Part shown: one piece after another, positions 1 through 7,950 of the stretch
How the letters are laid out: each line of letters begins with the position of its first letter
How positions within the stretch are numbered: the stretch's first letter is position 1
Source of the DNA: Bacteroidia bacterium
GTDB lineage: Bacteria > Bacteroidota > Bacteroidia > UKL13-3
Assembly (NCBI GenBank): GCA_023151275.1
Contig: JAKLJI010000031.1
Span: 1-35,581, forward strand
Direction of reading: 5' to 3'
DNA length: 35,581 nt
Notes under the pieces: generated by a model
Database searches by the model: none
Told to the model about the DNA's origin: nothing
Seen by the model: the letters and a program-made list of their open reading frames with translations, nothing else
Translations under genes and position numbers: made by a program

Positions 1-5
1 CTCCA

Positions 6-275
6 TAATAATCCATGATTGCTTCAGTGATTAGAATCGGGCAAGCTAACTCTTCATTTCCTTCATCCCTTCATGGTTAACCTTCCACCAATGCGCTTCT
101 TCAAACTAATCCATTATTGATTCATTGATTAGCATCGTGCACGCAACTCTTCATTTCCTTCATCCCTTCATGGTTAACCTTCCAACAATGCGCTTCTTCA
201 AACTAATCCATTATTGATTCATTGATTAGCATCGTGCACGCAACCCTTCATTTCCTTCATCTCTTCATGGTAAAA
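6..275. repeat. 97-bp tandem repeat array, about 2.8 copies
   Basis: Two full near-identical units occupy 51-147 and 148-244, followed by a partial unit 245-275 and preceded by a degenerate partial unit from about 6 to 50. Each unit begins with a 25-nt core built from three CTTCAT hexamers (copies at 52-76, 149-173 and 246-270) and continues with a region containing GCGCTTCTTCAAACTAATCC and an internal ATTGATTCATTGATT motif. The rest of 1-457 up to the lipoprotein gene shows no gene. Function unknown. The spacing of exactly 97 between units is read directly from the sequence. Confidence 0.9.
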
Positions 276-457
276 TTAACTGTACCCAATCTAAATCCAT
301 TAACCCTTCTTTCTTTTTGTATTCTGGCCAGCATAAAGTCCTTCAAGTTCATTTTCCGGCCTGGTTCAATTCATGAGTTGCATTTTTGCTGATTTGTTCC
401 AAAATTTACGCTTGAAATGTCTCTGTAGTTTTCAAAATCTATCCCATCTAGAAAACC

Positions 458-1300
458 ATGTATAGCCTAAAACCTATTCATCTATCTACCCTATTCCTGA
501 TAGGAACCTTAGCCTGCAATTCTCCCTTGGGTCAAACTGGTCCAGAAAATGCAGCATCAAGTGATAGCCTATTGATTGCAAAGTCCGAGCAGTTGACCGA
601 GGATTCTCCAGCTTACGACATGAGCTCTTATCCAATTGACACGCTGTTTACAACGGATATCATCGGCACGGGAACTTATCATGCTGAGGAGTTTTCTGAG
701 GACTCCAAAACCCAAAAATGGATTGGATTATTTTATAACAAATTGGGATACTACCTCGAGTTTGCCAAGCTCAAAACAGCCAGAGTTCATGACCCAATTG
801 TTGACGAAAATGAAACCACCAAAACAGGTTGGGAGATAGCTACCACAAACCCAGATACAGCCGTAGTTTTGATAGCTGCTAGCGATTTGCTAAAGCCTCA
901 TCAAGTGCAACATGTTCAACTTTCCGAACAACAACTCTTTCCCGGAGATTCCATCCAATTCACCTTCCTGGGACAATCCTATAAACTCTTGGCAACTGGA
1001 GAAAAGAAGAAAGTTAGACCTGATTCAGATGAAATTGAAGTGCGGAATTATAAACTTTACCTGATTGCAAACCTCGATGGTCAAGAAAGAAAAACCTTAT
1101 TGGTAGCAAAGCCTTACTTCGATGATAACATGATTAGCATTTTGTTTGCCGGCGATATAGATGATGATGGTAGGTTGGATTTGATTCTTGATACATCAAT
1201 AAAGTACAACGCCACCAGTCCCACTTTGTACCTATCTAAACCGGCTTTGCAAAAGGAGCTTGTTATTCCAATTGGTCAGCATACTAGCGTAGGCTGTTAA
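458..1300 (+). CDS. Putative lipoprotein of unknown function
   Basis: The 280-residue product starts with a hydrophobic signal (residues 7-19) followed by Cys20, so it is probably exported and lipidated; the residue at -3 is Thr, a relaxed lipobox. The mature protein is mostly polar. Near the C-terminus (about 230-245) it carries a D-x-D-D-D-G-x-x-D-hydrophobic stretch (motif FAGDIDDDGRLDLILD), which resembles the calcium-binding loop of FG-GAP/VCBS or EF-hand-like repeats. I recognise no enzyme family. It stands alone on the plus strand, flanked on both sides by repeat arrays and facing the minus-strand protease operon. The coding assignment is supported by its length, the signal sequence and the Ca-loop; function is not inferable. 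Confidence 0.75.
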   Translation: MYSLKPIHLSTLFLIGTLACNSPLGQTGPENAASSDSLLIAKSEQLTEDSPAYDMSSYPIDTLFTTDIIGTGTYHAEEFSEDSKTQKWIGLFYNKLGYYLEFAKLKTARVHDPIVDENETTKTGWEIATTNPDTAVVLIAASDLLKPHQVQHVQLSEQQLFPGDSIQFTFLGQSYKLLATGEKKKVRPDSDEIEVRNYKLYLIANLDGQERKTLLVAKPYFDDNMISILFAGDIDDDGRLDLILDTSIKYNATSPTLYLSKPALQKELVIPIGQHTSVGC

Positions 1301-1311
1301 CTAGAGTAGAA

Positions 1312-1336
1312 CCATGAAGGGATGAAGAAAATGAAG
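1312..1336 (-). repeat. Inverted copy of the 25-nt CTTCAT core repeat
   Basis: The reverse complement of this segment matches the core of the upstream array at 23 or more of 25 positions (starts CTTCATTTTC, ends CCCTTCATGG). It begins 12 nt after the stop codon of the lipoprotein gene and is oriented opposite to all six other copies, so transcripts across it could pair with transcripts of the direct copies. Confidence 0.8.
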
Positions 1337-1430
1337 CTCCGTCTTAAAGCTCTAATTGTGTTTTCCTTTTGCTTGGCTTCTTGATAGAAAATCTCAAATC
1401 GTTGAGGGTTTAAAAGCCACAGTTTAAATA

Positions 1431-1690
1431 CCTCTTCATTCCCTTCATCCCTTCATGGATACCAATCCACTTCTAGAGATAAATCCAATTAACTTCTTCC
1501 AAGTATAGCTTAACAGTTCAGAGATAAAAATTGAGAATGAAACCTCTTCATTCCCGTCATCCCTTCATGGTTTCCATTTCACTTCTAGAGATAGATCAAT
1601 TTACTTTCTTCCTTGTAACCATAACAGGTTCCTGGAAAATTGGTGGGGGATCCCTCTTCATTCCCTTCATACCTTCATGGTTAACTTTCT
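1431..1690. repeat. Degenerate 110-112-bp tandem array sharing the 25-nt core
   Basis: Three units start at 1431, 1543 and 1653. Each opens with CC/TCC then the 25-nt CTTCAT core (1434-1458, 1546-1570, 1656-1680). The first two also share CACTTCTAGAGATA about 12 nt after the core. The unit length and the sequence between cores differ from the 97-bp array at 6-275, so only the core is common. The remainder of 1301-1756 contains no convincing gene; a 65-codon open frame at 1531-1728 runs through the repeats and is not credible. Confidence 0.85.
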
Positions 1691-1756
1691 ATATTCTTGG
1701 TAATCCTACGAACAAAACCAATCCTTGATTCTGCTACCATCTCAAGGTTTCAAACT

Positions 1757-2551
1757 TTAATACATCACATCCACACGTCTTGTTGCCCATGTGCTGCCTA
1801 GTAACAAAAATTTATATCCATTCACTTCAAGTACCTTGGAATTTTTCCTTCCTGCCTCCATGCGCATATAGCTGTTCGCTGGAAAACTATACAAGGTTTT
1901 AGAGCTAATTACATATTCACCCCTGTCCCAATGGTTTTGTGGTGGTAAAGCATAACTTACCCACGACAAGTTTCTATCTCTGCTTGCAGAAGGAATTCCT
2001 AAATAAGAAAGAATTATGGTAACGGAATCGTTGTTTAAATCATAGTTCCAACGCATGGGGAAGGTTGCCTTCCGGATGATTTGACCGGAGCAAATGCATA
2101 GCGAATCGTATTTAAGGGCTTCGGGAAGTTGTAATGAGAGCTCAAAGCTATCCAATGTGCTGCTTCCATCGTGTTTGATTAAAAGCATACTACCAAACGG
2201 AGAAGGAGAGGAGCCTTGTTCAAAAACTGCACTTGAATACCTGTTTGAATTTGGTTCCCGCTGAACTTCAATTCCATTTATCCGTAGGCCTTTAAAATCC
2301 GGTATGGTGCTTTTAAGTGGATTAGGGAAAAGGTGCGCCCTGGCTTGCCACCATATTTTACTTAAATCGGCTTCACGGTCGTGCCAGGCTTCTATTTCAA
2401 TTAGTCCATCGTAATTTTTTTCCAAATCACGAAGCAGGTATTCCCTGTAATTTAATGGTTGGTTATTAGGCATACTGGCTGTTTCTGCTTCCTTTTTACA
2501 GGAAACAAAAACAACCAGAGCGCCTAGAAATGTTAGAAACCTAGAGCTCAC
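1757..2551 (-). CDS. Putative lipoprotein encoded with the T9SS protease
   Basis: This 264-residue protein has a short basic N-terminus, a hydrophobic core (about 5-16) and a cysteine at position 18 followed by KKE, consistent with a lipoprotein. I recognise no catalytic domain. The start is a GTG whose first base is the last base of the TAG stop of the upstream protease gene (TAGTG), a one-base stop-start overlap that argues for translational coupling. As last gene of the operon it may be a surface or periplasmic partner of the protease, but that is inference from position only. Confidence 0.75.
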   Translation of the reverse strand: MSSRFLTFLGALVVFVSCKKEAETASMPNNQPLNYREYLLRDLEKNYDGLIEIEAWHDREADLSKIWWQARAHLFPNPLKSTIPDFKGLRINGIEVQREPNSNRYSSAVFEQGSSPSPFGSMLLIKHDGSSTLDSFELSLQLPEALKYDSLCICSGQIIRKATFPMRWNYDLNNDSVTIILSYLGIPSASRDRNLSWVSYALPPQNHWDRGEYVISSKTLYSFPANSYMRMEAGRKNSKVLEVNGYKFLLLGSTWATRRVDVMY

Positions 2552-5500
2552 TACCTACCAGATTTTATTAGGGTGCGACTAACCTGAACTCCGTTCGATT
2601 CAAATTGAATGATATAAAGTCCTTCTGCAAGTGCATTTACAGGAATCAGTTTGCTTTGCTTTCCGGCTTGGGCTTTCCAGGTTTCAGTTTGAAGAACTTG
2701 TCCCTGTATAGTTTGAATACTTACTTGAATGGTGGATGCTTTTGGCAGGTCGATTTCAAGTGTCAATTCATTCACAACAGGGTTTGGATATACTTGAATT
2801 GCATTGAGCATGGAAGCTTCGCGGATTCCGGTATTTACCAGGCCTACGGTAAGGCTTTGCAAGATGCCTTTGCAGTTGTTTGAGCCTGTTTCCAACACTG
2901 TAACCAAGCTGCTTGCGGCAGTCTTTGAAAAAATCAACTGCATGGTGTCTCTTCCATTTGGACTATTCAGTGTGGCATTAGTTGCCGTCCATGCAAAGGT
3001 TGATCCTGAACTTCCATTCACCTTAAAGGTTATGGTATCCCCTTTAACGGCCCATGGTTTAGCTAAAATTTCACTGGTATTTGGACGAGCAAGCTTCTCG
3101 ATTTTCATGGCATCTGAAAGATTCGTACAACCCTTATCACTAACTTCAACAGTGAAACTTCCTGAATCAGTGTAATTAAGTGTTTTCGCGGTTTGACCAT
3201 CCAGTGCGATGCCATTTCTGTACCATTGGTTATTCGCTGCAGCACTTGATGTTAAGGTAAAGCTGCCTCCATCACAAAATGCATTACCGGTTAAGTTTTT
3301 GGTTACAATAGGTTTTGCAGGGGTTGAACCAGCAGCAATGTTTAATACTTCCGATTGCGAATAGCACAAACCATCATAAACCCGAACAAAGTATTTCCCT
3401 TCCATTTTGGTGGTAAAGCTGGTAGCTGCTTGTCCGCTCATCTGCATACTGTCTTTAAACCAAATGAAATTGCTGCCCGCAGTAGTGCTCAAAATTGTGC
3501 TGTCGCCATTGCAGAGGACCAAACCTTTACTGCTACTTACAGTTGGAATGGCAGGACCTGCAAGAACTGTAATCAAATTGGCTTTGTGCAAACTGTCTCT
3601 ACCATTGGCATTGCTTACTGCCAATGCAACGGAGTACGAACCTGCTGTAGGGAAACTCAAAATTGGATTTTTTTCATTCGATACCAATACCCCGTTGAGG
3701 TACCATGACCAACTTGTTACCTGATTCAGCGATGAATCGAGCAGTTGTAGTCTGCCTTTGGCACAAGTGGTATTCAGGACAGGATAAAATGCAGCCACGG
3801 GGTTTGAGGTTAATGTACCTGTAATGGAAATATCATCTAAGAACAAGTTGTTTCCTGCATAACCTTTTTGTTCGAAACGGATGCGAACATTGGCATTGCC
3901 AACATAAGGGCTTAGATTAAGTGTATTGCAAGGGGCACCAACTCCGCCACCACACCAGTTTGCTGCCGTGGTTGGAACAAATGCATTGTCTGTATAGAAA
4001 TTTGAATTGGGTGCAGTAGCAAAATTACCACTTCCATTCTCGCCCAATGCTGCTAGTCGGTTCCAGGTGTTTCCGCAGTTCGTACTTATCATAACCAACA
4101 GGGAATCGGTAGCGGTATTGTCGTAACGGGTATAGGCATGTTTGAAACTAAGACTTGCTGCCGACAAACCCCTGAAATCAAGCGGAGGAGAATTCAAACG
4201 GTCCAGCCCTTCAAAGGTAGGATTGTCATAATTGTTGATTCCCACGCTTGTTGTTCCTGTGCTCAATCCTCCTGTTGTCCAAAAGCGCCAGGTGCTATCT
4301 GCACCAACATTCTGAACACTCCATAGCATTCGTGTGGTTGAATTTGGTTCAAACGATTCAATCAATGGAAGGTTAGCGCCTCCTACTGTAATGTAATCTT
4401 TGAAGTACACAGAATCTACACCAACAACACTGCTAATGGCAAGTGCTACTGGATAAACTCCCGGGGAAGGATAAACAACTGTAGGATTTGCTAAAGTTGA
4501 TGTGCCTGGTGTGGCACCCGGGAAATACCACCTGCGGCTTTGAACACCTGCAGATTGGTCCTGAAATGTAATGGAAGTATTGCTGCAAACACTGCGAAAC
4601 TGCGTGCTGAATGCAGCACTAGGCTTAGGTGTAAAGCCGGAGATTAGCAGTGCAAAAGGTTGTGGGCCTCCAACCAGCGTCTTTTTGTGTCCTATGCTAA
4701 TGGTATAAGTACCGGCTTGAGGTGCGGCAATCAAAACCTGTTCGATATTATCAACCACATTATCACCGGTAGTTGCAGCAGCAGATGGATTTTCAGGATT
4801 CAACTTAAAAGGAAAGAAAACCTGATTATCTGAAATGCGAGTTACACGGATGTCTAAATCGTTTACAAGTGAAGGAGTGCGGTCATTCAAAGCAGCAGTG
4901 CGCACGTTCCCTGAAATATCGGTCCAGCAAATGGTAGCGCGTAAGGGTTTGGTTCCGTCGGTATAAATATTGAATTGGATTGTGCTGGAATTGTTCAAGC
5001 TATTTTCGAATAGCATATTTGAGTTTGAATCATTGATGTGCTGTACAGCTTTTGCGGTATTCATCAATCCCCAACCAAAAGAATAATCCGGTCCGGGGGT
5101 AGTACCGGCTTCATCTGCCGTGTGAATAATTAAACCTTTTAATGTAGAGGAGCGCATGAAGCGACCTTTTACATTATTAAAATGTTGCTGGATAAGCAGG
5201 GCAGAACCACTTGCATTAGGCGTTGCCATAGAGGTTCCGTCCTTGGTTGTATAGTTGGTATTACTTGCTGATCCTGCTGAATAGACATCAACTCCGTTGG
5301 CAACTACATCCGGTTTAATGCGTCCATCATCTGTTGGGCCCCATCCAGAGAATGAACTCATTACAACCTGACCTGAACTGATATAGCCTCCTGGTATAGG
5401 GTTAACTGCTCCAATGGTAATTACATTCTTTCCGTTGGCTGCTCCGCCACTGATGCAATCATAAGGCCCAACTTTGGGTGGCATGGTACCTGTTCCCTGT

Positions 5501-6354
5501 GCCCATTGTCCATTTGAGTTTCTTACCCACCAGGTGCCTGAACTCGGGCCGTTTCCTCTGTCGTTACCAGCAGCGCGGAAGATGAGGTAATTGGGGTTGT
5601 TGCGTGCAACATCATCTATGCTTTTCGAATCATCGTCGTAAAATCCGTACCTGTAATCTGTGGTTGCAGAAATGGCTGCCAATCCATAAAACTCCCAGCG
5701 AGACATATTGGAATTGTAATACCATCCTGTAATTTGTCCGTAACTGTGATTAGATACCAACATGCCTACTCCGGCAGCAGCGCTCATTTCGGCATCGTCA
5801 TTGGTCCAATCGTAGCATTTAATCGGGGCTTGGTAACTCATGCCTTTTGCATTGGCAGAAACGCCTCCTGCTACCATAGTACCCGCTACGTGGGTAGCAT
5901 GGTCACTCAAATCGGTTGCTCCATCGGTTTGAACGGCACGTCCCTGAAACTCTTGGTGTGTCAAACGAACGGCACCTCCATCCCAAATGCCAAGCCTATT
6001 CGTCATTCCTGAACCGGTGAGGTTAAGACCTAATGAGCCTCCGGGCCAAACTTTGTTTGTGGATATGGTTTTTGCTGCGTCAATATTGTTTCCGGTGATA
6101 TAGTAAATCGGAAAGCCTAATTGGTCCAGCTTAACTGCTTCACGAATTACCCCGTTAGCGAATACTTCTCGCTTAGGAAGATTATTACGCGATAGTGCTT
6201 CATTCAGCAAAGCCTGCTGTTTCAGAAACTTTTCCTGAAGTTCGGCCTCCCTGCTTTGTGTTGCCTGCTGGGTTGTTTGGTTTGATTGCTGTGCAAGAGC
6301 GCCAAAGTGCAAACCCAAAGCCAGACTAAGAATACTGAGTCTAATTCGATTCAT
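2551..6354 (-). CDS. T9SS-exported subtilisin-like serine protease (S8 family)
   Basis: The 1267-residue protein has a Sec signal peptide (about 1-21, ending ALA-Q), then a Gln-rich, helical propeptide-like stretch. The S8 catalytic domain spans about 100-450: Asp125 in GIWDGG, His152 in DHATHVAG, oxyanion Asn264 in AAGND and Ser375 in GTSMATPN, so the triad is complete. A beta-sandwich C-terminal to the protease (about 450-573, with LVNDLDIRV) is like that of KP-43-type subtilases. Then come a PKD domain (579-657), a MAM/jelly-roll-like module ending FLDDISITG (661-847), a second PKD (851-930), Ig-like segments (about 933-1090) and a T9SS type A sorting domain (about 1185-1267, starting VYPNPV). 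Expected to be released to, or attached at, the cell surface and to degrade extracellular protein. It overlaps the upstream secreted-protein gene by 14 nt. Confidence 0.95.
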   Translation of the reverse strand: MNRIRLSILSLALGLHFGALAQQSNQTTQQATQSREAELQEKFLKQQALLNEALSRNNLPKREVFANGVIREAVKLDQLGFPIYYITGNNIDAAKTISTNKVWPGGSLGLNLTGSGMTNRLGIWDGGAVRLTHQEFQGRAVQTDGATDLSDHATHVAGTMVAGGVSANAKGMSYQAPIKCYDWTNDDAEMSAAAGVGMLVSNHSYGQITGWYYNSNMSRWEFYGLAAISATTDYRYGFYDDDSKSIDDVARNNPNYLIFRAAGNDRGNGPSSGTWWVRNSNGQWAQGTGTMPPKVGPYDCISGGAANGKNVITIGAVNPIPGGYISSGQVVMSSFSGWGPTDDGRIKPDVVANGVDVYSAGSASNTNYTTKDGTSMATPNASGSALLIQQHFNNVKGRFMRSSTLKGLIIHTADEAGTTPGPDYSFGWGLMNTAKAVQHINDSNSNMLFENSLNNSSTIQFNIYTDGTKPLRATICWTDISGNVRTAALNDRTPSLVNDLDIRVTRISDNQVFFPFKLNPENPSAAATTGDNVVDNIEQVLIAAPQAGTYTISIGHKKTLVGGPQPFALLISGFTPKPSAAFSTQFRSVCSNTSITFQDQSAGVQSRRWYFPGATPGTSTLANPTVVYPSPGVYPVALAISSVVGVDSVYFKDYITVGGANLPLIESFEPNSTTRMLWSVQNVGADSTWRFWTTGGLSTGTTSVGINNYDNPTFEGLDRLNSPPLDFRGLSAASLSFKHAYTRYDNTATDSLLVMISTNCGNTWNRLAALGENGSGNFATAPNSNFYTDNAFVPTTAANWCGGGVGAPCNTLNLSPYVGNANVRIRFEQKGYAGNNLFLDDISITGTLTSNPVAAFYPVLNTTCAKGRLQLLDSSLNQVTSWSWYLNGVLVSNEKNPILSFPTAGSYSVALAVSNANGRDSLHKANLITVLAGPAIPTVSSSKGLVLCNGDSTILSTTAGSNFIWFKDSMQMSGQAATSFTTKMEGKYFVRVYDGLCYSQSEVLNIAAGSTPAKPIVTKNLTGNAFCDGGSFTLTSSAAANNQWYRNGIALDGQTAKTLNYTDSGSFTVEVSDKGCTNLSDAMKIEKLARPNTSEILAKPWAVKGDTITFKVNGSSGSTFAWTATNATLNSPNGRDTMQLIFSKTAASSLVTVLETGSNNCKGILQSLTVGLVNTGIREASMLNAIQVYPNPVVNELTLEIDLPKASTIQVSIQTIQGQVLQTETWKAQAGKQSKLIPVNALAEGLYIIQFESNGVQVSRTLIKSGR

Positions 6355-6826
6355 ATTGTTGCGTTTGATAGTTTTTATCTGATGTTATTTTCCCTTGAAG
6401 AGTTGCCTGAATGCTAACCTTGATTTTGTCTTTTCCAAAAATTTTACCTTTTACTTTCAATCGGTACATACCATTCTCCAGGCAAATAATGCCAACCGAA
6501 TTGTGATAATCTCCTGATTGGGAAGTATAGGTGCGACCCAAACTTTCATCAATAAGCACTAGTTTAAAGCGTGAAGGTGCAATTACCTCACCGCATTTGA
6601 ACTCAGCGGCAGGTATGCCATTCACTTGAAACACATAGCCATTTGCCGATTCGATAGCCACATTTATTTTTCCGCTTTGCTTGGTGAATTTACTGGGTTT
6701 ATGGTAGTGAAATTCACGAAGCGGTGCGGCTCTGAAAACCTTAAAGCGCAGCCATTCACTTTGCGCAAGGTTAGTGCTAAAAGGAGCAATTACCAGAAAA
6801 ACCAGAAAGTGTTTCAAGCGGAGCAT
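6341..6826 (-). CDS. Small secreted protein, first gene of protease operon
   Basis: I place the start at the ATG at 6826, giving 161 residues that begin with a typical signal peptide (MLRLKHFLVFLVIAPFS..LAQ). A longer reading frame to 6982 would add 52 residues without export features and run into the divergent pssA promoter. The start is also supported by a well-formed promoter 5 nt upstream. The mature protein is predicted to be mainly beta and Lys-rich with two cysteines; no family is recognised. Its 3' end overlaps the start of the T9SS protease by 14 nt, so the two are probably cotranscribed. Confidence 0.7.
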   Translation of the reverse strand: MLRLKHFLVFLVIAPFSTNLAQSEWLRFKVFRAAPLREFHYHKPSKFTKQSGKINVAIESANGYVFQVNGIPAAEFKCGEVIAPSRFKLVLIDESLGRTYTSQSGDYHNSVGIICLENGMYRLKVKGKIFGKDKIKVSIQATLQGKITSDKNYQTQQYESN

Positions 6827-6831
6827 TCCAC

Positions 6832-6862
6832 CAAAAATAAGAACCACGGCCCTAAACTCAAA
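6832..6862 (-). promoter_or_regulatory. Bacteroidota-type promoter of protease operon
   Basis: On the minus strand TTTG (6862-6859) is followed by 19 nt and then TATTTTTG (6839-6832), a perfect match to the TTTG / TAnnTTTG consensus known for Bacteroidota sigma-A-type promoters. The -7 element ends 5 nt before the ATG at 6826, so the transcript would have almost no leader. Confidence 0.65.
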
Positions 6863-6925
6863 CATAATTAGGAATTTAACTGGAACAGAGTGCCGATCCC
6901 GATTATCAAGTAGCCAAAAGCAAAC

Positions 6926-6956
6926 TTGGGAGCTAGCATTTCCCTGACTATCTTGC
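6926..6956 (+). promoter_or_regulatory. Possible promoter of pssA-purS
   Basis: TTG (6926-6928) is separated by 20 nt from TATCTTGC (6949-6956), a near match to TAnnTTTG. It lies 14 nt before the GTG start at 6971 and in the divergent gap to the protease operon. The -7 element deviates at the last two positions. Confidence 0.35.
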
Positions 6957-6970
6957 GCAAAAATCAGAAT

Positions 6971-7696
6971 GTGAAAAAGCATATCCCCAATGCCCTTACT
7001 TCAGGAAACCTATTCCTGGGTTGTTTAGCAATCATCGCCTCAAACGAAGGCAATCCTGTTGCTGCTGCCTGGTTTATTATTGCAGCGGCAGTGCTCGATT
7101 TTCTGGATGGCTTTGTGGCCCGTTTATTAAAGGCCCATTCTGAAATCGGCAAGCAACTCGATTCACTTGCCGACGTAGTTAGTTTTGGAGTGGCACCTGG
7201 AATGATTTTTTACCAGCATTACCAAACTGAGCTCTACTTTGGAAACGGATTTCCGCAGTTCGTTCCACTGCTCATTGTTCTTTCCTATCTGCCTTTCCTT
7301 ATTCCCGTATTTTCGGCAATTCGTTTGGCAAAGTTCAATATTGATACACGCCAAACCGATTCCTTTATTGGTGTTCCTACTCCGGCAAACGCCTTGTTCA
7401 TCCTTTCAATTCCCTTGGTAATTCAAAGCGGTGGACCTGAATGGATGATTGCCATTTTCAATTCAAAAGCCTTTTTGTTTTCATTCCCCTTCATTAGCGC
7501 GTGGCTTTTGGTTGCCGAATTGCCTCTTTTTGCGCTCAAGTTCAAATCCTTTGCCTGGAAGGGAAATGAGATTCGTTTTGGGTTCCTGCTGGCAAGTATT
7601 TTGCTTTTGTTGGTATTTCACTATGCAGGGATTAGTCTGAGCATTTTACTTTATGTACTTTTGTCAACCTATATCCACTTTTCGCGAAAATCATGA
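6971..7696 (+). CDS. pssA: CDP-diacylglycerol--serine O-phosphatidyltransferase
   Basis: Makes phosphatidylserine from CDP-diacylglycerol and serine, the precursor of phosphatidylethanolamine, in the inner membrane. The 241-residue protein (from GTG at 6971; VKKHIPNALTSGNLF) contains the CDP-alcohol phosphotransferase signature D46-G-x2-A50-R51-x8-G60-x3-D64-x3-D68 and several further membrane segments. I prefer the GTG over an upstream TTG at 6926 because family members begin at this conserved MKK(H)IPN-like position and the usual length is about 240. Its stop overlaps the start of purS by 4 nt (ATGA). Which alcohol it uses is inferred from overall similarity to the bacterial type II PssA branch; phosphatidylglycerophosphate synthase is a less likely alternative. 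Confidence 0.9.
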   Translation: MKKHIPNALTSGNLFLGCLAIIASNEGNPVAAAWFIIAAAVLDFLDGFVARLLKAHSEIGKQLDSLADVVSFGVAPGMIFYQHYQTELYFGNGFPQFVPLLIVLSYLPFLIPVFSAIRLAKFNIDTRQTDSFIGVPTPANALFILSIPLVIQSGGPEWMIAIFNSKAFLFSFPFISAWLLVAELPLFALKFKSFAWKGNEIRFGFLLASILLLLVFHYAGISLSILLYVLLSTYIHFSRKS

Positions 7697-7944
7697 AATT
7701 CAAAGCTGAAATTGACGTAATGCCGCATGCGGCTCTTCTAGACCCTCAAGGCAAAGCAGTTACCGGCTCAATGGCCAATATTGGACTTCCACAAGTTTCT
7801 CAAGTGCGCATTGGAAAACACATGAGCATGGAACTTGACGCAGCAACTGAGTCGGAGGCCCATGAAATTGTAGATACAGCCTGCAAAAAGCTTTTGGCTA
7901 ATCTTATCATGGAAACCTATACATTTAGCATCACTGCACTTTAA
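7693..7944 (+). CDS. purS: Phosphoribosylformylglycinamidine synthase subunit PurS
   Basis: An 83-residue protein matching the small PurS subunit in size and in the pattern of an N-terminal beta strand (KAEIDVMP), the bend L-D-P-Q-G-K-A and the central motif QVRIGKHMSMEL, ending in ANLIMETYTF. PurS bridges PurL and PurQ in the complex that converts FGAR to FGAM in purine synthesis. The partners purL and purQ are not in this window. The start ATG overlaps the pssA stop (ATGA), suggesting cotranscription with a functionally unrelated gene. Confidence 0.93.
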   Translation: MKFKAEIDVMPHAALLDPQGKAVTGSMANIGLPQVSQVRIGKHMSMELDAATESEAHEIVDTACKKLLANLIMETYTFSITAL

Positions 7945-7950
7945 TTCGTT

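Noticed and set aside
6-1690. CRISPR-like array from regular 25-nt cores
   Set aside because: The upstream spacers are nearly identical to each other, the spacing is 97-112 nt, far longer than CRISPR units, one copy is inverted, and no cas gene is present.
1531-1728. 65-residue plus-strand frame
   Set aside because: It lies across two repeat units, has no signal or family features, and would encode repeat sequence.
2605-6012. Several plus-strand frames opposite the protease gene
   Set aside because: They are antisense shadows of a clearly coding minus-strand gene with a complete S8 triad and T9SS domain.
6826-6982. N-terminal extension of the small secreted protein
   Set aside because: It would hide the signal peptide, and it overlaps the divergent pssA start and promoter; the start at 6826 has a perfect promoter.
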